Shown here piece after piece: positions 43,350-54,402 of a stretch of 64,000 bases of DNA (positions are counted from its first letter, which is position 1; every line of letters starts with the position of its first letter). Below the pieces are notes generated by a model. The model made no database searches, had not been told where the DNA came from, and saw only the letters and a program-made list of their open reading frames with translations. A program made the position numbers and the translations under genes. Location: contig OZ231126.1 of NCBI GenBank assembly GCA_965153355.1, positions 44,640,001-44,704,000 on the forward strand, written 5' to 3'. Origin of the DNA: Flaccisagitta enflata. Lineage: Eukaryota; Chaetognatha; Sagittoidea; Aphragmophora.

Positions 43350-43896
43350 GTACATAAGACAACAGCTAGAGGACACTGGGTAATCTGAGGTGAAATCGAA
43401 CCCCGGGGGCCCCGGGGTTCACGGGGGTTGCCCGGGGCTGCTTGGGGTTGCTCAGGGTGTCTTGGGGTTGTTCGGGGTTGTACTGTTTAAAAAAAAAAAA
43501 AGAAACATTATTAACATTAGCAACAGTGCTACACTACACTTAAAAATTTCGACAAATGATATTGATATCATCTATCTTGAGTTGAGGCAACCCCGAGCAA
43601 CCCCAAGCGACCCCGAGCAATCTCATGGTTTAATCTCACTATTTTATGCTAAAGTTTACCCGGTGGGCGATGGGGAAGAAAAAGACAAGGAAAAAGAAAT
43701 AAGAATAAGAAATAAGAATAAGAAGAGAAGAGAAGAAAAGAAAGAAAGAAGGAGAACAATAAAAAAAGAAGGCCATATACAGGCATGGACGTAGGGGAGC
43801 TCTGAAGTTAACCACGTCCACTAAGGATTTCAAGACCGAGTCAGAATCAAGACCGACTTACATTCAAGGGGAAATTTTTAAAAAATTGTTATTTTT
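43350..43896. other. No gene recognised
   Basis: It contains a short CCCGGGGTTGCTCGGGGTTG-type run (43400-43475) whose complement CAACCCCGAGCAACCCC recurs at 43587-43610, so a small inverted-repeat element of about 210 bp is possible. Purine-rich DNA follows. Confidence 0.45.
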
Positions 43897-46021
43897 TAGT
43901 CGCATGCACGCGACTCTACAACCCGCTCTGTCGGTCGGTCGGTCGGTCCGTCGGTCGGTCGGTCGGTCGGTCGGTAACACTTTGCTTTTTTGTGTCATTT
44001 TTGGTCATTTTTGGTTGCTTTTAGTCATTTTTGGTCATTTTTGGTTGCTTTTAGTCATTTTTGGTCATTTTTGGTCATTTTTGGTCATTTTGGTCATTTT
44101 GGTCATTTTGGTCATTTTGGTCATTTTTGGTCATTTTTGGTCATTTTTGGTCGTTTTTGATCATTCATAATCATTTCTAATCATTTCTAATCATTTTTAA
44201 TCATTTTTGATCATTTTTGGTCATTTTTGGTCACTTTGATCATTTTTGTCATTTTGGCCATTTTGGTCATTTTGGTCATTTTTGGTCATTTTTGATCATT
44301 TTTGATCATTTTTGATCATTTTTGATCATTTTTGATCATTTTGGGTCATTTCTGGTTATTTTTGATCATTTTTTTGTCATTTTTGGTCATTTTTGGTCAT
44401 TTTGGTCATTTTGGTCATTTTGGTCATTTTGGTCATTTTTGATCAATTTTGGTCATATTTGATCATTTTTGGTCATTTTTGGTCATTTTGGGTCATTTTG
44501 GGTTGTTTTGGGTCATTTTGTGTCATTTTTGGACATTTCTGGCTATTTTTGATCATTTTTTGTCATTTTTGGTCTTTTTTTATCATTTTTGGGCATTTTG
44601 GTCATGTTGGTCATTTTGGTCATTTTTGATCAATTTTGGTCATTTTTGATCATTTTTGGTCATTTTGGGTCATCTTGGGTCATCTTGGGTCATTTTGTGT
44701 CATTTTTGTCATTTTTGGTCATTTTTGGTCATTTTTGGTCATTTTTGGACTTTTCAGGTCATTTGAGGTCATTTTAGGTCATTTTAGGTCACTTTGATAA
44801 TTTTTGGTCATATTTGGTCATTTTTGGTCATCTTTGGTCATTTTTGGTCATTTTGGGTCGTTTTTGGTCATTTTGGTCATTTTGGTCGTTTTGGTCATTT
44901 TTGTCCATTTTTGTTATTTTGGTCATTTTGGTCTTTTTGGACATTTTGTTCGTTTTTGGTCATTTTGGTCATGTTTGGTCATTTTTGGTCATTTTGGTTA
45001 TTTTGGCCAAATTGGTCATTCTTGGTCATTTATGGTCATCTTTGGTCATCTTTGGTCATTTTGGTCATTTTGGTCATTTTGGTCATTTTGGTCATTTTTG
45101 GTCATTTTTGGTCATTTTTGGTCATCTGCTGGTTAAAGTCTGCTGGTTAAAGTCTGCTGGTTAAAGTCTGCTGGTTTAAATCTAATGGTTTAAGTCTGCA
45201 GGTCTAATGGTTTAAGTCTGCTGGTTTAAGTCTGCTGGTTAAAATGATATTGAAGATAAGTATGGTTTAAGTCTGGTTTAAGTCTGGTTTAAGTCTGGTT
45301 TAAGTCTGGTTTAAGTCTGGTTTAAGTCTGGTTTAAGTCTGGTTTAAGACTGGTTCATGTCTGATTTATGTCTGGTTTAGGTCTGGGTTAGGTCTGGTGT
45401 ATGTCTGGTTTGTGTCTGGTTTTTGTTTGATTTAGGTCTGATTTAGGTCTGATTTAGGTCTGGTTTTGGTCTGGTTTTGGTCTGGTTTTGGTCTGGTTTT
45501 GGTCTGGTTTAATTCTTGTTTGAGTCTGGTTTGAGTCTGGTTTGAGTCTGGTTTGAGTCTGGTTTGAGTCTGGTTTGATTCTAGTTTGAGCCTGGTTTGA
45601 GCCTGGTTTGAGCCTGGTTTCGGTCTGGTTTAAGTCTGGTTTGAATCTGGTTTGAGTCTGGTTTGAGTCTGGTTTGAGTCTGGTTTGAGTCTGGTTTGAG
45701 TCTGGTTTGAGTCTGGTTTGAGTCTGGTTTGAGTCTGGTTTGAGTCTGGTTTGAGTCTGGTTTGAGTCTGGTTTGAGTCTGGTTTGAGTCTGGCTTAAAT
45801 CTGGTTTATGTCTGGTTTATGTCTGATTTAGGTCTGGTTTAATTCCGGTTTGAGTCTGGTTTGAGTCTGGTTTGAGTCTGGTTTGAGTCTGGTTTGGGTC
45901 TGGTTTGGGTCTGTTTTGGGTTGCTTTTAAGTTTGATTTTCGATAAAAAGATACAATAAGGAGTCAGTTCAGTTCAGTTATTTTTGTCCTGCACGCGACT
46001 TATAGGTGTTGGCCTTGTTTA
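43897..46021 (-). mobile_element. Large Helitron/HINE-like family 1 element with three minisatellite arrays
   Basis: The hairpin end TTTTTAGTCGCATGCACGCGACT is followed by a GGTC/GTCGG block. The far end is CTCCTTATTG-like (ACAATAAGGAGTCAG on plus), then GCACGCGACTTATAGGTGTTGGCCTTGTTT. The interior is almost all tandem repeats of three kinds in series. It lies between the two inverted 3669-bp transposons, and its reversed relative is 30635-34142. Confidence 0.75.
43986..45910. repeat. Three consecutive minisatellites: TTTGGTCATT, CTGCTGGTTAAAGT, GTCTGGTTTGA
   Basis: TTTTTGGTCA-type units of 9-11 bp fill 43986-45126. About four 14-bp CTGCTGGTTAAAGT units at 45126-45180 grade into TAAGTCTGCTGGTT. 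GTCTGGTTTAA/GTCTGGTTTGA units of 11 bp fill 45263-45910. Transitions are gradual, suggesting stepwise derivation inside one element. Confidence 0.92.
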
Positions 46022-46349
46022 CTTTTTGCATCACTTATGAATGAAAATCTTTCATTTTGAGGCTTTTTTCATGATATTTCAAACAAACTTAGCTAAATTT
46101 TTCTCTTTTGAACTGTTTTTCAATGAAATTTTAAATTTTTCAATTTTGAATCATTCCTTATTCAAGTCCGACTTGGTTTTCAAGACCGACTTTTACCACG
46201 TCCATGGACGTGGTTAGGGATGTATAATCGTTATTAATTAACGATTAATTAACGACCAATTAGCAAATTAATTATTAAACAAGTTAAAAGAATTTAATCG
46301 TTAATCATGATCCTAACTCAAAGCTGAAATGTGACTTCTTTTTTTCGTT

Positions 46350-46564
46350 TTTTCTCTCCCTTTCTTTCTTTCTTTTTTTCTTTTTTTTTCTTTCTCTCTT
46401 CCTTTCTTTCTTTTTTTTTTTCTTTCTCTCTACCTTTCGTTCTTTCTTTCTTTCTATCTTCATTCCTTTCTTTGTCTTTGTGTCTTAAGTATCGATATCT
46501 TACAATTTTTTGTTGTACTCTTTCTTCCAAGGTTCTTTCTTTCTTTCTTTCTTTCTTCCAAGGT

Positions 46565-46642
<78 letters not shown>

Positions 46643-46700
46643 TTTCTTTTTTCATTTCTTTCTTTTTTTCTTTTCTTTCTTTCTTTCTCTCTTTTTTTTG
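46350..46700. repeat. (TTTC)n-rich array
   Basis: Degenerate T/C DNA with a clean TTTC block at 46568-46640. AAGGTTCTTTC occurs twice, at 46530 and 46559. Confidence 0.93.
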
Positions 46701-46801
46701 CAGGCTTGAGCAAGCAAAATCATCATCATCATCATACGACTATGTATCAACAACAATAAAACATGCATTTTTACATTGCAATCATATTGTTGATTCTCTG
46801 T

Positions 46802-46931
46802 TTTTTAGTCGCGTGCACGCGACTCTACAACCCGCACTGTCAGTCTGTCGGTCGGTCTGTCACGCTTAGCTTTTTTTCGCCGCCCCTGCCCACCCGCACG
46901 CGACTAAGGTAGCCGTGTATCCGGCCTTGTT
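46802..46931 (-). mobile_element. Helitron/HINE-like element, family 1 (GTGC subtype), compact complete copy
   Basis: TTTTTAGTCGCGTGCACGCGACT, a short GTCGGTCGG run, GCCGCCCCTGCCCACCC, the subterminal GCACGCGACT, then CCGTGTATCCGGCCTTGTT. Only 130 bp long, the shortest with both ends. Confidence 0.78.
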
Positions 46932-46958
46932 CTTCTCCTTTCTCATTTTCTGTGCAAG

Positions 46959-47118
46959 TGACTCTCTAACACGCTGTCTGTTGGCACAGGGCTGGTCTAT
47001 TGGTCTGTCTATCAGTCACTCAAAAAAAAAAAAAAAAAATGCTTTGTGTTTTGAGCGGTTTTTGCATCTCTGCCCTAGCCCTTCTGCACCTGACTTGAGT
47101 AGCTGAGTATCAACAAGG
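46959..47118 (-). mobile_element. Degenerate Helitron/HINE-like copy
   Basis: TGCAAGTGACTCTCTAACACGC matches a mutated hairpin end, and CTGCACCTGACTTGAGTAGC with GTATCAACAAGG matches a mutated far end. Confidence 0.4.
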
Positions 47119-47334
47119 AAAATATGATTTTTTCTATTTTTGGTATTGCAGTCAATAGTTATATATCAGCTTTCATTACTGTTAAATTAGCTAAAAATTA
47201 AAGATTAACGATGATTAATGATCTAAATTAACTGACCAACGATGATTAATTCAAAAATTGTTCGTCAGCACTCCTAGACGTGGTGGACGTGGCGTCCCCT
47301 ACATCCATGTATACAGGGCAGCATTAGTCGCGGA

Positions 47335-47457
47335 CGGGTGGGCAGGAGCGGAGAAAGTCGAAAAACAACTTTGTGACCGACGGACGGACGAACGGACTGA
47401 CCGACGGACCGACGGACCGAAAAGTGGGTTATAGAGTCGCGTGTCCGCGACTAAAAA
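47335..47457 (+). mobile_element. Helitron/HINE-like element, family 1 (GGAC subtype), 5' truncated
   Basis: It begins at TAGTCGCGGACGGGTGGGC. A CCGACGGACC run is followed by the hairpin AGTCGCGTGTCCGCGACT and TAAAAAA. The leading AACAAGGCCGG part is missing. Confidence 0.72.
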
Positions 47458-47493
47458 ACTACAGCAAGAATGTAAAAACAAAAAACAACCACT

Positions 47494-47496
47494 ATG

Positions 47497-47582
<86 letters not shown>

Positions 47583-47583
47583 C
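47494..47583. repeat. (CAA)n microsatellite
   Basis: About 30 uninterrupted ACA/CAA units. The poly-Gln frame ends in TAA shortly after, with no sign of a gene. Confidence 0.95.
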
Positions 47584-47620
47584 GCTTTGAAGAAAAGAAA
47601 CAAGCAGAAAATCTCTAATT

Positions 47621-47761
47621 ATGGGCATCAGTTCTCCCGCCTCGGCGCTATGGTCCTACGGGCAGGTATCCCCGGCCACTCTCTACAACCACCATCAACT
47701 GATTATGAAATGCGTTTCGGAATATCTTCAGCGTGAGAATGCTTCAAAAGGCCATTCATGA
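47621..47761 (+). CDS. Candidate small exon or short frame, unknown product
   Basis: The ATG at 47621 opens 46 codons of varied composition (MGISSPASALWSYG... to ...LIMKCVSEYLQRENA). A possible donor C|GTGAGA follows 47732, upstream of the stop TGA at 47759. It may be a first exon spliced at 47732, but no following exon is evident and no family is recognised. Confidence 0.2.
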   Translation: MGISSPASALWSYGQVSPATLYNHHQLIMKCVSEYLQRENASKGHS

Positions 47762-47879
47762 GGCCGTGTTCATCCGTAAGTCGGTTTATTATACCATCTG
47801 TTCGCCCGTAGCGCATTCAATCAGGTACATAGCTTTGACTGAGCCATCGTTTAAGTGGAAACAGTGTACTACGCGAATT

Positions 47880-48268
47880 AAAAAAAAAGACGCACCTTTT
47901 TATTTGCTGATAAAACTGACTTAAAAAGTATCAAAAAAATTTTACAGAGAAAGTGATTTTTAAGATTTTCAAATTATCTTTCATTCTAGACCAATCCCAG
48001 ATCTGTATCTTCAACAGTTTAGGAGCTAGAGCTCTTTAAAGTGAGACACTATTTTGCTAAATTGAGTTTTTTTCAAAGGGACTGCAAAAACAAATTTAGC
48101 AACATTTTTACTCAAACTAATGCCATTTCCGAACGAAAAAAGATAGAGATTCCAGATTGGCGCCAAATGAAAGAGTTTTTCAAGGGCTTCAAAATGGTTT
48201 AAGATTTTAGTTAGTTTTTTTGATTTTCAATGGCGCAATCAACCATTCAAAAGTGCGTCTTTTTTTAA
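47880..48268. mobile_element. Probable MITE with AAAAAAGACGCACTTTT-type ends
   Basis: The left end AAAAAAAAGACGCACCTTTT and the right end AAAAGTGCGTCTTTTTTT are inverted, and short internal blocks also pair. A related repeat sits in EFHD intron 1 (27150-27695). No target duplication could be fixed because of the A/T runs. Confidence 0.5.
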
Positions 48269-48389
48269 AATTCGTATAGTATGTTTCGTCCCAAAGTTTG
48301 TCAATAAATTCGCTTTACATCCATCTGCATCTGAACGCGGTGTGACAACGTGAGAGAGGGAAGGAAAGAAAGAACGAAAGGAAACAAGC

Positions 48390-48390
48390 G

Positions 48391-48452
<62 letters not shown>

Positions 48453-48601
48453 AAGAGGTTTTGCTCGGTTGTTAACTAAACGAAATGAGAGACAAGAATG
48501 TCGATGCAGTGAAAGAAAAACAAGATAAAAATCTCTAATGAGACGGCGGCTCGACGACGAAACCCCGAGAGAGGGAGGGCTTTACAGTCTCTAAGCGTCA
48601 G

Positions 48602-48656
<55 letters not shown>

Positions 48657-48772
48657 AAGAGGTTTTGCTCGGTTGTTAACTAAACGAAATGAGAGACAAG
48701 AATGTCAATGCAGTGAAAGAAAAACAAGATAAAAATCTCTAATGAGACGGCGGCTCGACGACGAAACCCCGA
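48390..48772. repeat. Direct duplication (~200 bp) holding the empty transposon target
   Basis: Two copies of (GA)n plus AATAAAGAGGTTTTGCTCGG through CGACGACGAAACCCCGA occur at 48395-48567 and 48606-48772, differing at very few positions. The first continues GAGAGGGAGGGC; the second is interrupted by the transposon at 48773 and resumes with CGAGAGAGGGAGGGC at 52442. Confidence 0.88.
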
Positions 48773-49064
48773 TAGTCAAGTAAATGTAGGAAAATAAAGG
48801 GGAAAAGGTAGAAAAAAGTCCCACAAAGCAAACGAAGGTGGTTTTCTAACTATTGAGATGTATATTTTAGGAAAAACAACTATTACCGAAAAGTTCTTTT
48901 CCGCAGCTCTCAGGTTTGAACATTTTCTGTCAGGGAAAAAACAGGCGAAAATCGCGAAAAATCATGATTTTCACATTTTATTTCTTAACCTTTAATCATT
49001 GTAAATATTGAAAAATTTTGAAAAACAAAACAAAAAGAAAGTGGAAAAAGATACATAACATCCT

Positions 49065-51788
49065 ATGTTAAAAAAAAAAAACATTTTGTGGCAGAAAGTA
49101 GCCAGTTACCCCCAAAAGATGAAAAATAAACATGAAAAGATCCTTATGGCAGCGGCTCGGCCAAGGAACATCATAGCTCCATTGCAGCTTGGCTGTTGGT
49201 CTGGAATAGAAATCCATCACAAATACAAATCCCGGTTTGCTATCGATATGCTGAATAGCTTTGGATTTTCCTCTTCATACTCTGAGGTTCTGAAATTCAA
49301 CAAAAATGCCGCAGTAGCAGCTCTTACCTTAATTGAAAACTATAACTCAGTGCAGTTTATACAATATGTTGGGGATAACGTTGACCATGATGTCTGCACC
49401 ATAGATGGGAAGCATACATTTCATGGTTTGGGGTGTATAGCTTGTGCCACACCTGCCATAAAAACAAGGTCAGTCATTCCTAGGAAGAATGTCACAGCTG
49501 GAGACATCATTTGTGGACCAGATGTAAACCAAAATGAAGAAAAAGTTGCATTCAAGAAATTGAACAAATTCCTGTATAATGATCCCACAGAAAATTTGGA
49601 CATTATTTGGAAGACATCCATTCTTTTTGGCAAACCTCGGCCCTCCTGGCTAGGAACTATGCAGAAAGTGCATAAAGGTAGCCATCCAGGTGTCGCATCT
49701 ATTGTTTATCTACCCATAATTGATCTCAATCCAAGTGATCCAGTTTGTATACGATCAACTCTGCACTACTTTGCTGATCATGCCTCAACTCATGATGTAA
49801 CCCCCGTTGTTACATTTGATCAACCACTTTTTTATAAGGTTTGGCAAATAATTCAATCTGAGCCATAGGAAAGCCCTCTCAAAAAGATAGTTTTGAAAAT
49901 GGGAGGACTGCATACCTTGATGAGTTTTCTTGGAAGCATTTGACATCTGATGGCCAACACTGGCCTGAGTGAGGCCTTAGAAACCATCTATGCAAAGAAT
50001 ACCATAGATCACATGCTTTCAGGAAAAGCAATTGCAAGAGCAATCAGAGGACACTTCATTGTTGATGCTGTTCTCACGTCATTTCTGTTGGAAAGAGGAA
50101 TACAGAAATACTGCACTGAAAAACAGACCACTCCAAGTGAAGACATGGTCAATGAGTCAGAAGATCAGCCAGGAGACACAGGCCTAATTGCCCCATCAGT
50201 TGATGAGATCATTGGGGAAAAGGAAACTGTTTATCAACAGCTAATGGATGGTGAACCGTTTGAGTACCTTTGTAAAAGTGATACTGTTAAAAAAACAAAA
50301 CAAATCTTGGAAACTGAAGCTGAAGCACTAAGCAACAGCAGAACAGCCAAGCTTTGGCTTCTTTAAATGAGGATGATTGATATACTGAGACGCTATCTTA
50401 GAGGAGAATGTTTGGGGAACTGGCCTCTTCATCTACAGGCTACTTTGGAGATGCTTGCTTTCTTTGCAGCAACAGGTCATTATAACTATTTGAAGTCATC
50501 ATATCAGTCAGTGGACAAAACACAATAGGTATATATATCACTCCGTTGGTTTTGATCCAACCCACTGATTTTGAACAGAATGCTGTAAACAACAACTGGT
50601 TGTTGAAATTACAGCCGGCTGTTAAGTTACAAAGTTGGAAAAAATCCAATTTTTCCAAAATAAAATGATACCTGCAGATTCATACTCCTGATGAAATTCT
50701 GAGAAGTTTGATATGTCACACTTAACAATTTTTGTAAAAAATATTTTTTTTAACATTGCGTTATAACTAAATTAAACAATGATAAAAATCTTTTATTTTC
50801 ATTTAAAAGTATATGTTGTGACATATCAAACTTCTTAGAATTTCATCAGGATTATGAATCTGCAGGTCTCATTCTATATGGTGAAAGTTGGATTTTTGCC
50901 AACTTTGTAACTTAACAGCCGGCTGTTATTTCAACAACCAGTTGTTATTTACAGCATTCTGTTCAACATCAGTGGGTTGGATCAAAACCAACCAAGTGAT
51001 ATATATACCTATTGTGTTTTGTCCGCTGACTGATATGTGTACTTGCTGGAGATGATGGATTTAGAAAACAGTCATCCTGATATCTACTTTCAATTTTTGA
51101 ATGGCCTCCATGTAGTAAGAAAGAGTGATCGCGAGTGGGCTGGCCTCTCAAGTGATTATGTCATCGAGACATGCCTAATGAGAAATCTCAAAACAGCTGG
51201 TGGCCTGACACATGGAAGTGGAATGACTGAAACACAGAGGAATCAATGGACCCTCTCTATGCCTGTGTGTGCTGAAGTGCACAATACCATCCAAGAGATC
51301 TCAACCACAAACATAAGATCTGGTGAACAGAACAAAGATATTGGTCCCTCTGGAATTGATCATGATTGGAAGGACACCAACCTTGTCCAAGATTTTTTTA
51401 AAGAGAGAAATCCATTTGAGTATGGGCCTGAGCTGTGTAATATTGCCAACGGAGTCCACGCTCAAGCCACTGTTAATGTTGAAGATGCAGAGGAAATTGA
51501 AAAAAAAATTGTATCTGGAATGGTAGGCAAGAGGAAATGTGGGGTTAGAAACTCACTGAGTCAGGCTACTCTCCTATTCTCACAGATCTTCCTCCTGCTC
51601 CAGCTGAGCTGTCGAAGATCATTCGCTGTGATTGCACTACGGATTGCAGTTCTGCTTGATGCAGCTGCCGCAAAAATGCCATGAAATGCATGCTTGCATG
51701 TGGACATTGTCACGGCTCTGGTTGCACAAATGCAAGTGCATTGATTTTGGAGGAAGAAGATTTGGAGGATGATATGGATGCAGAGTAA
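49065..51788 (+). pseudogene. Broken transposon protein gene, copy 2
   Basis: The frame encodes a protein type that I recall as multicopy uncharacterised proteins in cnidarians and crustaceans; no family name is assigned. Conserved segments in order: AAARPRNIIAPLQLG, YVGDNVDHDVCTIDG, HTFHGLG, HMLSGKAIARAIRGH, then after the MITE FLNGLHVVRKSDREWAGLSS, LKTAGGLTHGSGMTETQR, and a cysteine-rich tail CDCTTDC..CSCRKN with CGHCHGSGC. Defects: TAG at 49866, TGA at 49941, TAA at 50364, a 528-bp MITE at 50505 that shifts frame, a frameshift near 51540-51570 before the tail, and TGA at 51657. Reading across the MITE site rejoins LKSSYVYLLEMM in frame. The conserved Asp and His residues may be catalytic, but this is inference. 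The protein start is uncertain and the N-terminus may be truncated. Confidence 0.85.
50505..51032. mobile_element. 528-bp nested MITE in transposon copy 2
   Basis: The ends CAGTCAGTGGAC and GTCCGCTGACTG are inverted, with flanking ATAT at 50501-50504 and 51033-51036. It has the same length and site as in copy 1, so it inserted before the two copies separated. The TGA-rich interior has no gene. Confidence 0.88.
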
Positions 51789-52462
51789 TCTCTACACATG
51801 CCACAACTGACAGAAAATATTGGCACAAAAGAAGCATTGAGGGGTATGGGTGTCAACTTATGATTTTGATTGTTGGCATCAAGGCCCAATTAAAAGAATA
51901 CCAACACGCGGAGCAGCCTACCTCATAGAGCTGCATGAGATTACCCCTGCATATAGAACAGTGATACAAGCTATCATTCATAAGGAAGAGTAAATGGATC
52001 TATCAAAAAAAGAGGGCCCTCTGTTATACTGCAGACCGTAGAATAAGCAGTGCTCAGTAGTAAATGAACATGGTAAAACAAATATTTTTTTACTTTTTTA
52101 ATGATTTTTCTTAAAACGAAATGTGATCTTATTGAACAAAATCATATTATGACTTTTTTCCACATAATTTTTTTTCATTATAGATTTTTTTTAATGAATT
52201 TTTATCAATTTCTTTAGGAGTTATAAGATTCTAAAGCGTTTATAGGGAAAAAAACAGGTGCGAAAATTACGATTTTTGGGCATTTTTGCAACTTTTTTTC
52301 AATGTTGAATTCCAAGAGTAGCGGAAAAGAACTTTTGGGTAATAGTTGTTTTTCTTAAAATGTACATCTCAATGATTAGAAAACCACCTTCCCAGCTTTG
52401 TTGGAATTTTTTCTACCGATTTTTTTACATTTGCCTGACTACGAGAGAGGGAGGGCACACAC

Positions 52463-52870
<408 letters not shown>

Positions 52871-54100
52871 GAAATCGAGAGACAAAGAAAGCGGTAGTGA
52901 AACTGGAGACAGAGTAAGAAAAAAAGATGTTGATAGAATCAAAGCCAGTTCAAACAAAAGGAAGAGAAGTTGAGGAGAGATGGAGAAAGAAATAAAATAG
53001 AAAAAAGGAGGAAGAACTGGAGAGAGGAATGAAGAAAGAAATGAAAGAAGTAAGGATAGAAGGAGGCACAAAACGAAAGGAAAGGGAAGCAAGGATGAAT
53101 ACAAAGAAAGCGTGAAAACAAGGGAACAAGGAAGAACGACGACAGGGTAACAACCATCGATGGTCCTTAGGACAGCTTCCCTCCGAAGGCAACATTTGTG
53201 TTTCAAAGAAGATCAAAATATAAAGAAATTTTAAATGAAAATGCAAAATTAAGTGAATAAAGATGATTAAGATGGCTCAGATATAATATTTAAAAGAAAA
53301 ATTTGCATTGATTCAGCAAAAGGACCAAGTTTAGCCAATGTTACCAAAAAAATTACTTTGAAAATTTGTACTGATTTTTTTTTTGGTAACTGAAAGGGGG
53401 CTGGTTGAAATTCTAAATTTGCATAGGAAATGAAAAAATGAAAAAACAAAGAACATAGTTCTCTTCCCAAATCGATTACAGAGAGAACTATGTTTTTCAA
53501 AATGCAAAGTTTCCCTGTATTTGGCTTTCTTAGAATTTCAACCACAGAAAATGAAAAAAAGTGTAAGCTGAAAATCACTAAAAATCATCATTTTCTTGCT
53601 TGTTTTCATGTGAATCGCATGGTTCAAATTGCATTTTAAGTCAGAATATGATAAAAATGTATGCACCAAGTATCCTTAGAGACAATTTGTCCACTAACAG
53701 CATTCCAGCTTCATTATTGTCCTGATAATGATGCAAAAAGTATTGTGAAACACTTCATTTGCCTTCATAAATTTTCCGTCTTAGCTTATTTTAAGACAAT
53801 AAATCGGTGAACATATATAAACGTCGAAACCCGTGAGGGTAGCTAAACTTCATTAAGCGATCATATGGTGACCATATTTCAAGAGGCAAGCCGAGGGTTA
53901 AGGTTCAAGACTGATATTGATCTCTTCCTCAGCCCATTTTTCTTGTCAAAGAGGCAAAAGAAAATGTCATGAGAGCCACGAAGTCGGAGAGAAGAAGAGG
54001 AAACGCATCCACGCAGCTTGCACAAGCAACGCCAAATGGCGAGGAAAGAAGGAAAATACATGGTCCAAAACACGGCGGGTACAAGGGGCAGTAATGTGGC
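52871..54100. other. No gene recognised
   Basis: Purine-rich, then AT-rich unique DNA. No splice-bounded exon or TIR element was identified. Confidence 0.45.
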
Positions 54101-54402
54101 CTAGTGGGTGGGCAGGGACAGTAATGTGGCCTTGTGGGTGGGCAGGGGCATTATTGCTCGGAAATCACTGCTCCGTCCGATTTCACGTCATGAATGAATG
54201 TCATCGACTGATGGACGGATGGACCGTGGTCATAACGAGCCGCAGACGAGTGGGCAGGGGCGGAGACGCGCGTTTTCATAATTCTGAACTCGATCAAGCA
54301 TCACCGAACGACGGGTGAATGAACGGACGAACGGATGAACTGACTGACTGACCGACTGACCGACACAGGACCTCGCAAAGTCTTCGATCCGAGACCTAAA
54401 AG
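54100..54402 (+). mobile_element. Degenerate Helitron/HINE-like copy or copies
   Basis: TAGTGGGTGGGCAGGGACAGTAATGTGGCC is partly duplicated at 54103-54150. Then CGCAGACGAGTGGGCAGGGGC (54241), CGACTGACCGACTGACCGAC (54340-54362) and GAGACCTAAAAGG, a mutated terminus. No intact hairpin. Confidence 0.5.

Larger units (their letters stand above)
48773..52441 (+). mobile_element. DNA transposon, 3669 bp, copy 2 (TSD CGA)
   Basis: It begins TAGTCAAGTAAATGTA and ends TACATTTGCCTGACTA, with CGA at 48770-48772 and 52442-52444. Joining the flanks without the element and one CGA gives ACCCCGAGAGAGGGAGGG, exactly the unoccupied sequence at 48562. This fixes the boundaries. The TIRs are about 130 bp and imperfect. 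Nearly identical to copy 1 (39678-43346) in the opposite orientation, with an independent target. Confidence 0.95.

Noticed and set aside
47494-47618. Poly-glutamine coding exon
   Set aside because: The CAA tract is flanked by a Helitron-like element and ends in TAA soon after. No splice-supported coding context exists.
49065-51788. Stop-codon reassignment as the explanation for in-frame TAG, TGA and TAA in the transposon
   Set aside because: All three stops occur at positions that would need different residues. The EFHD and SLC16 genes use normal stops, and a frameshift and a MITE also break the frame, so decay is simpler.
39678-52441. Segmental inverted duplication as the origin of the two transposon copies
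   Set aside because: Similarity stops exactly at TAGTCA...TGACTA on both sides, the flanks differ, and each copy has its own 3-bp duplication.
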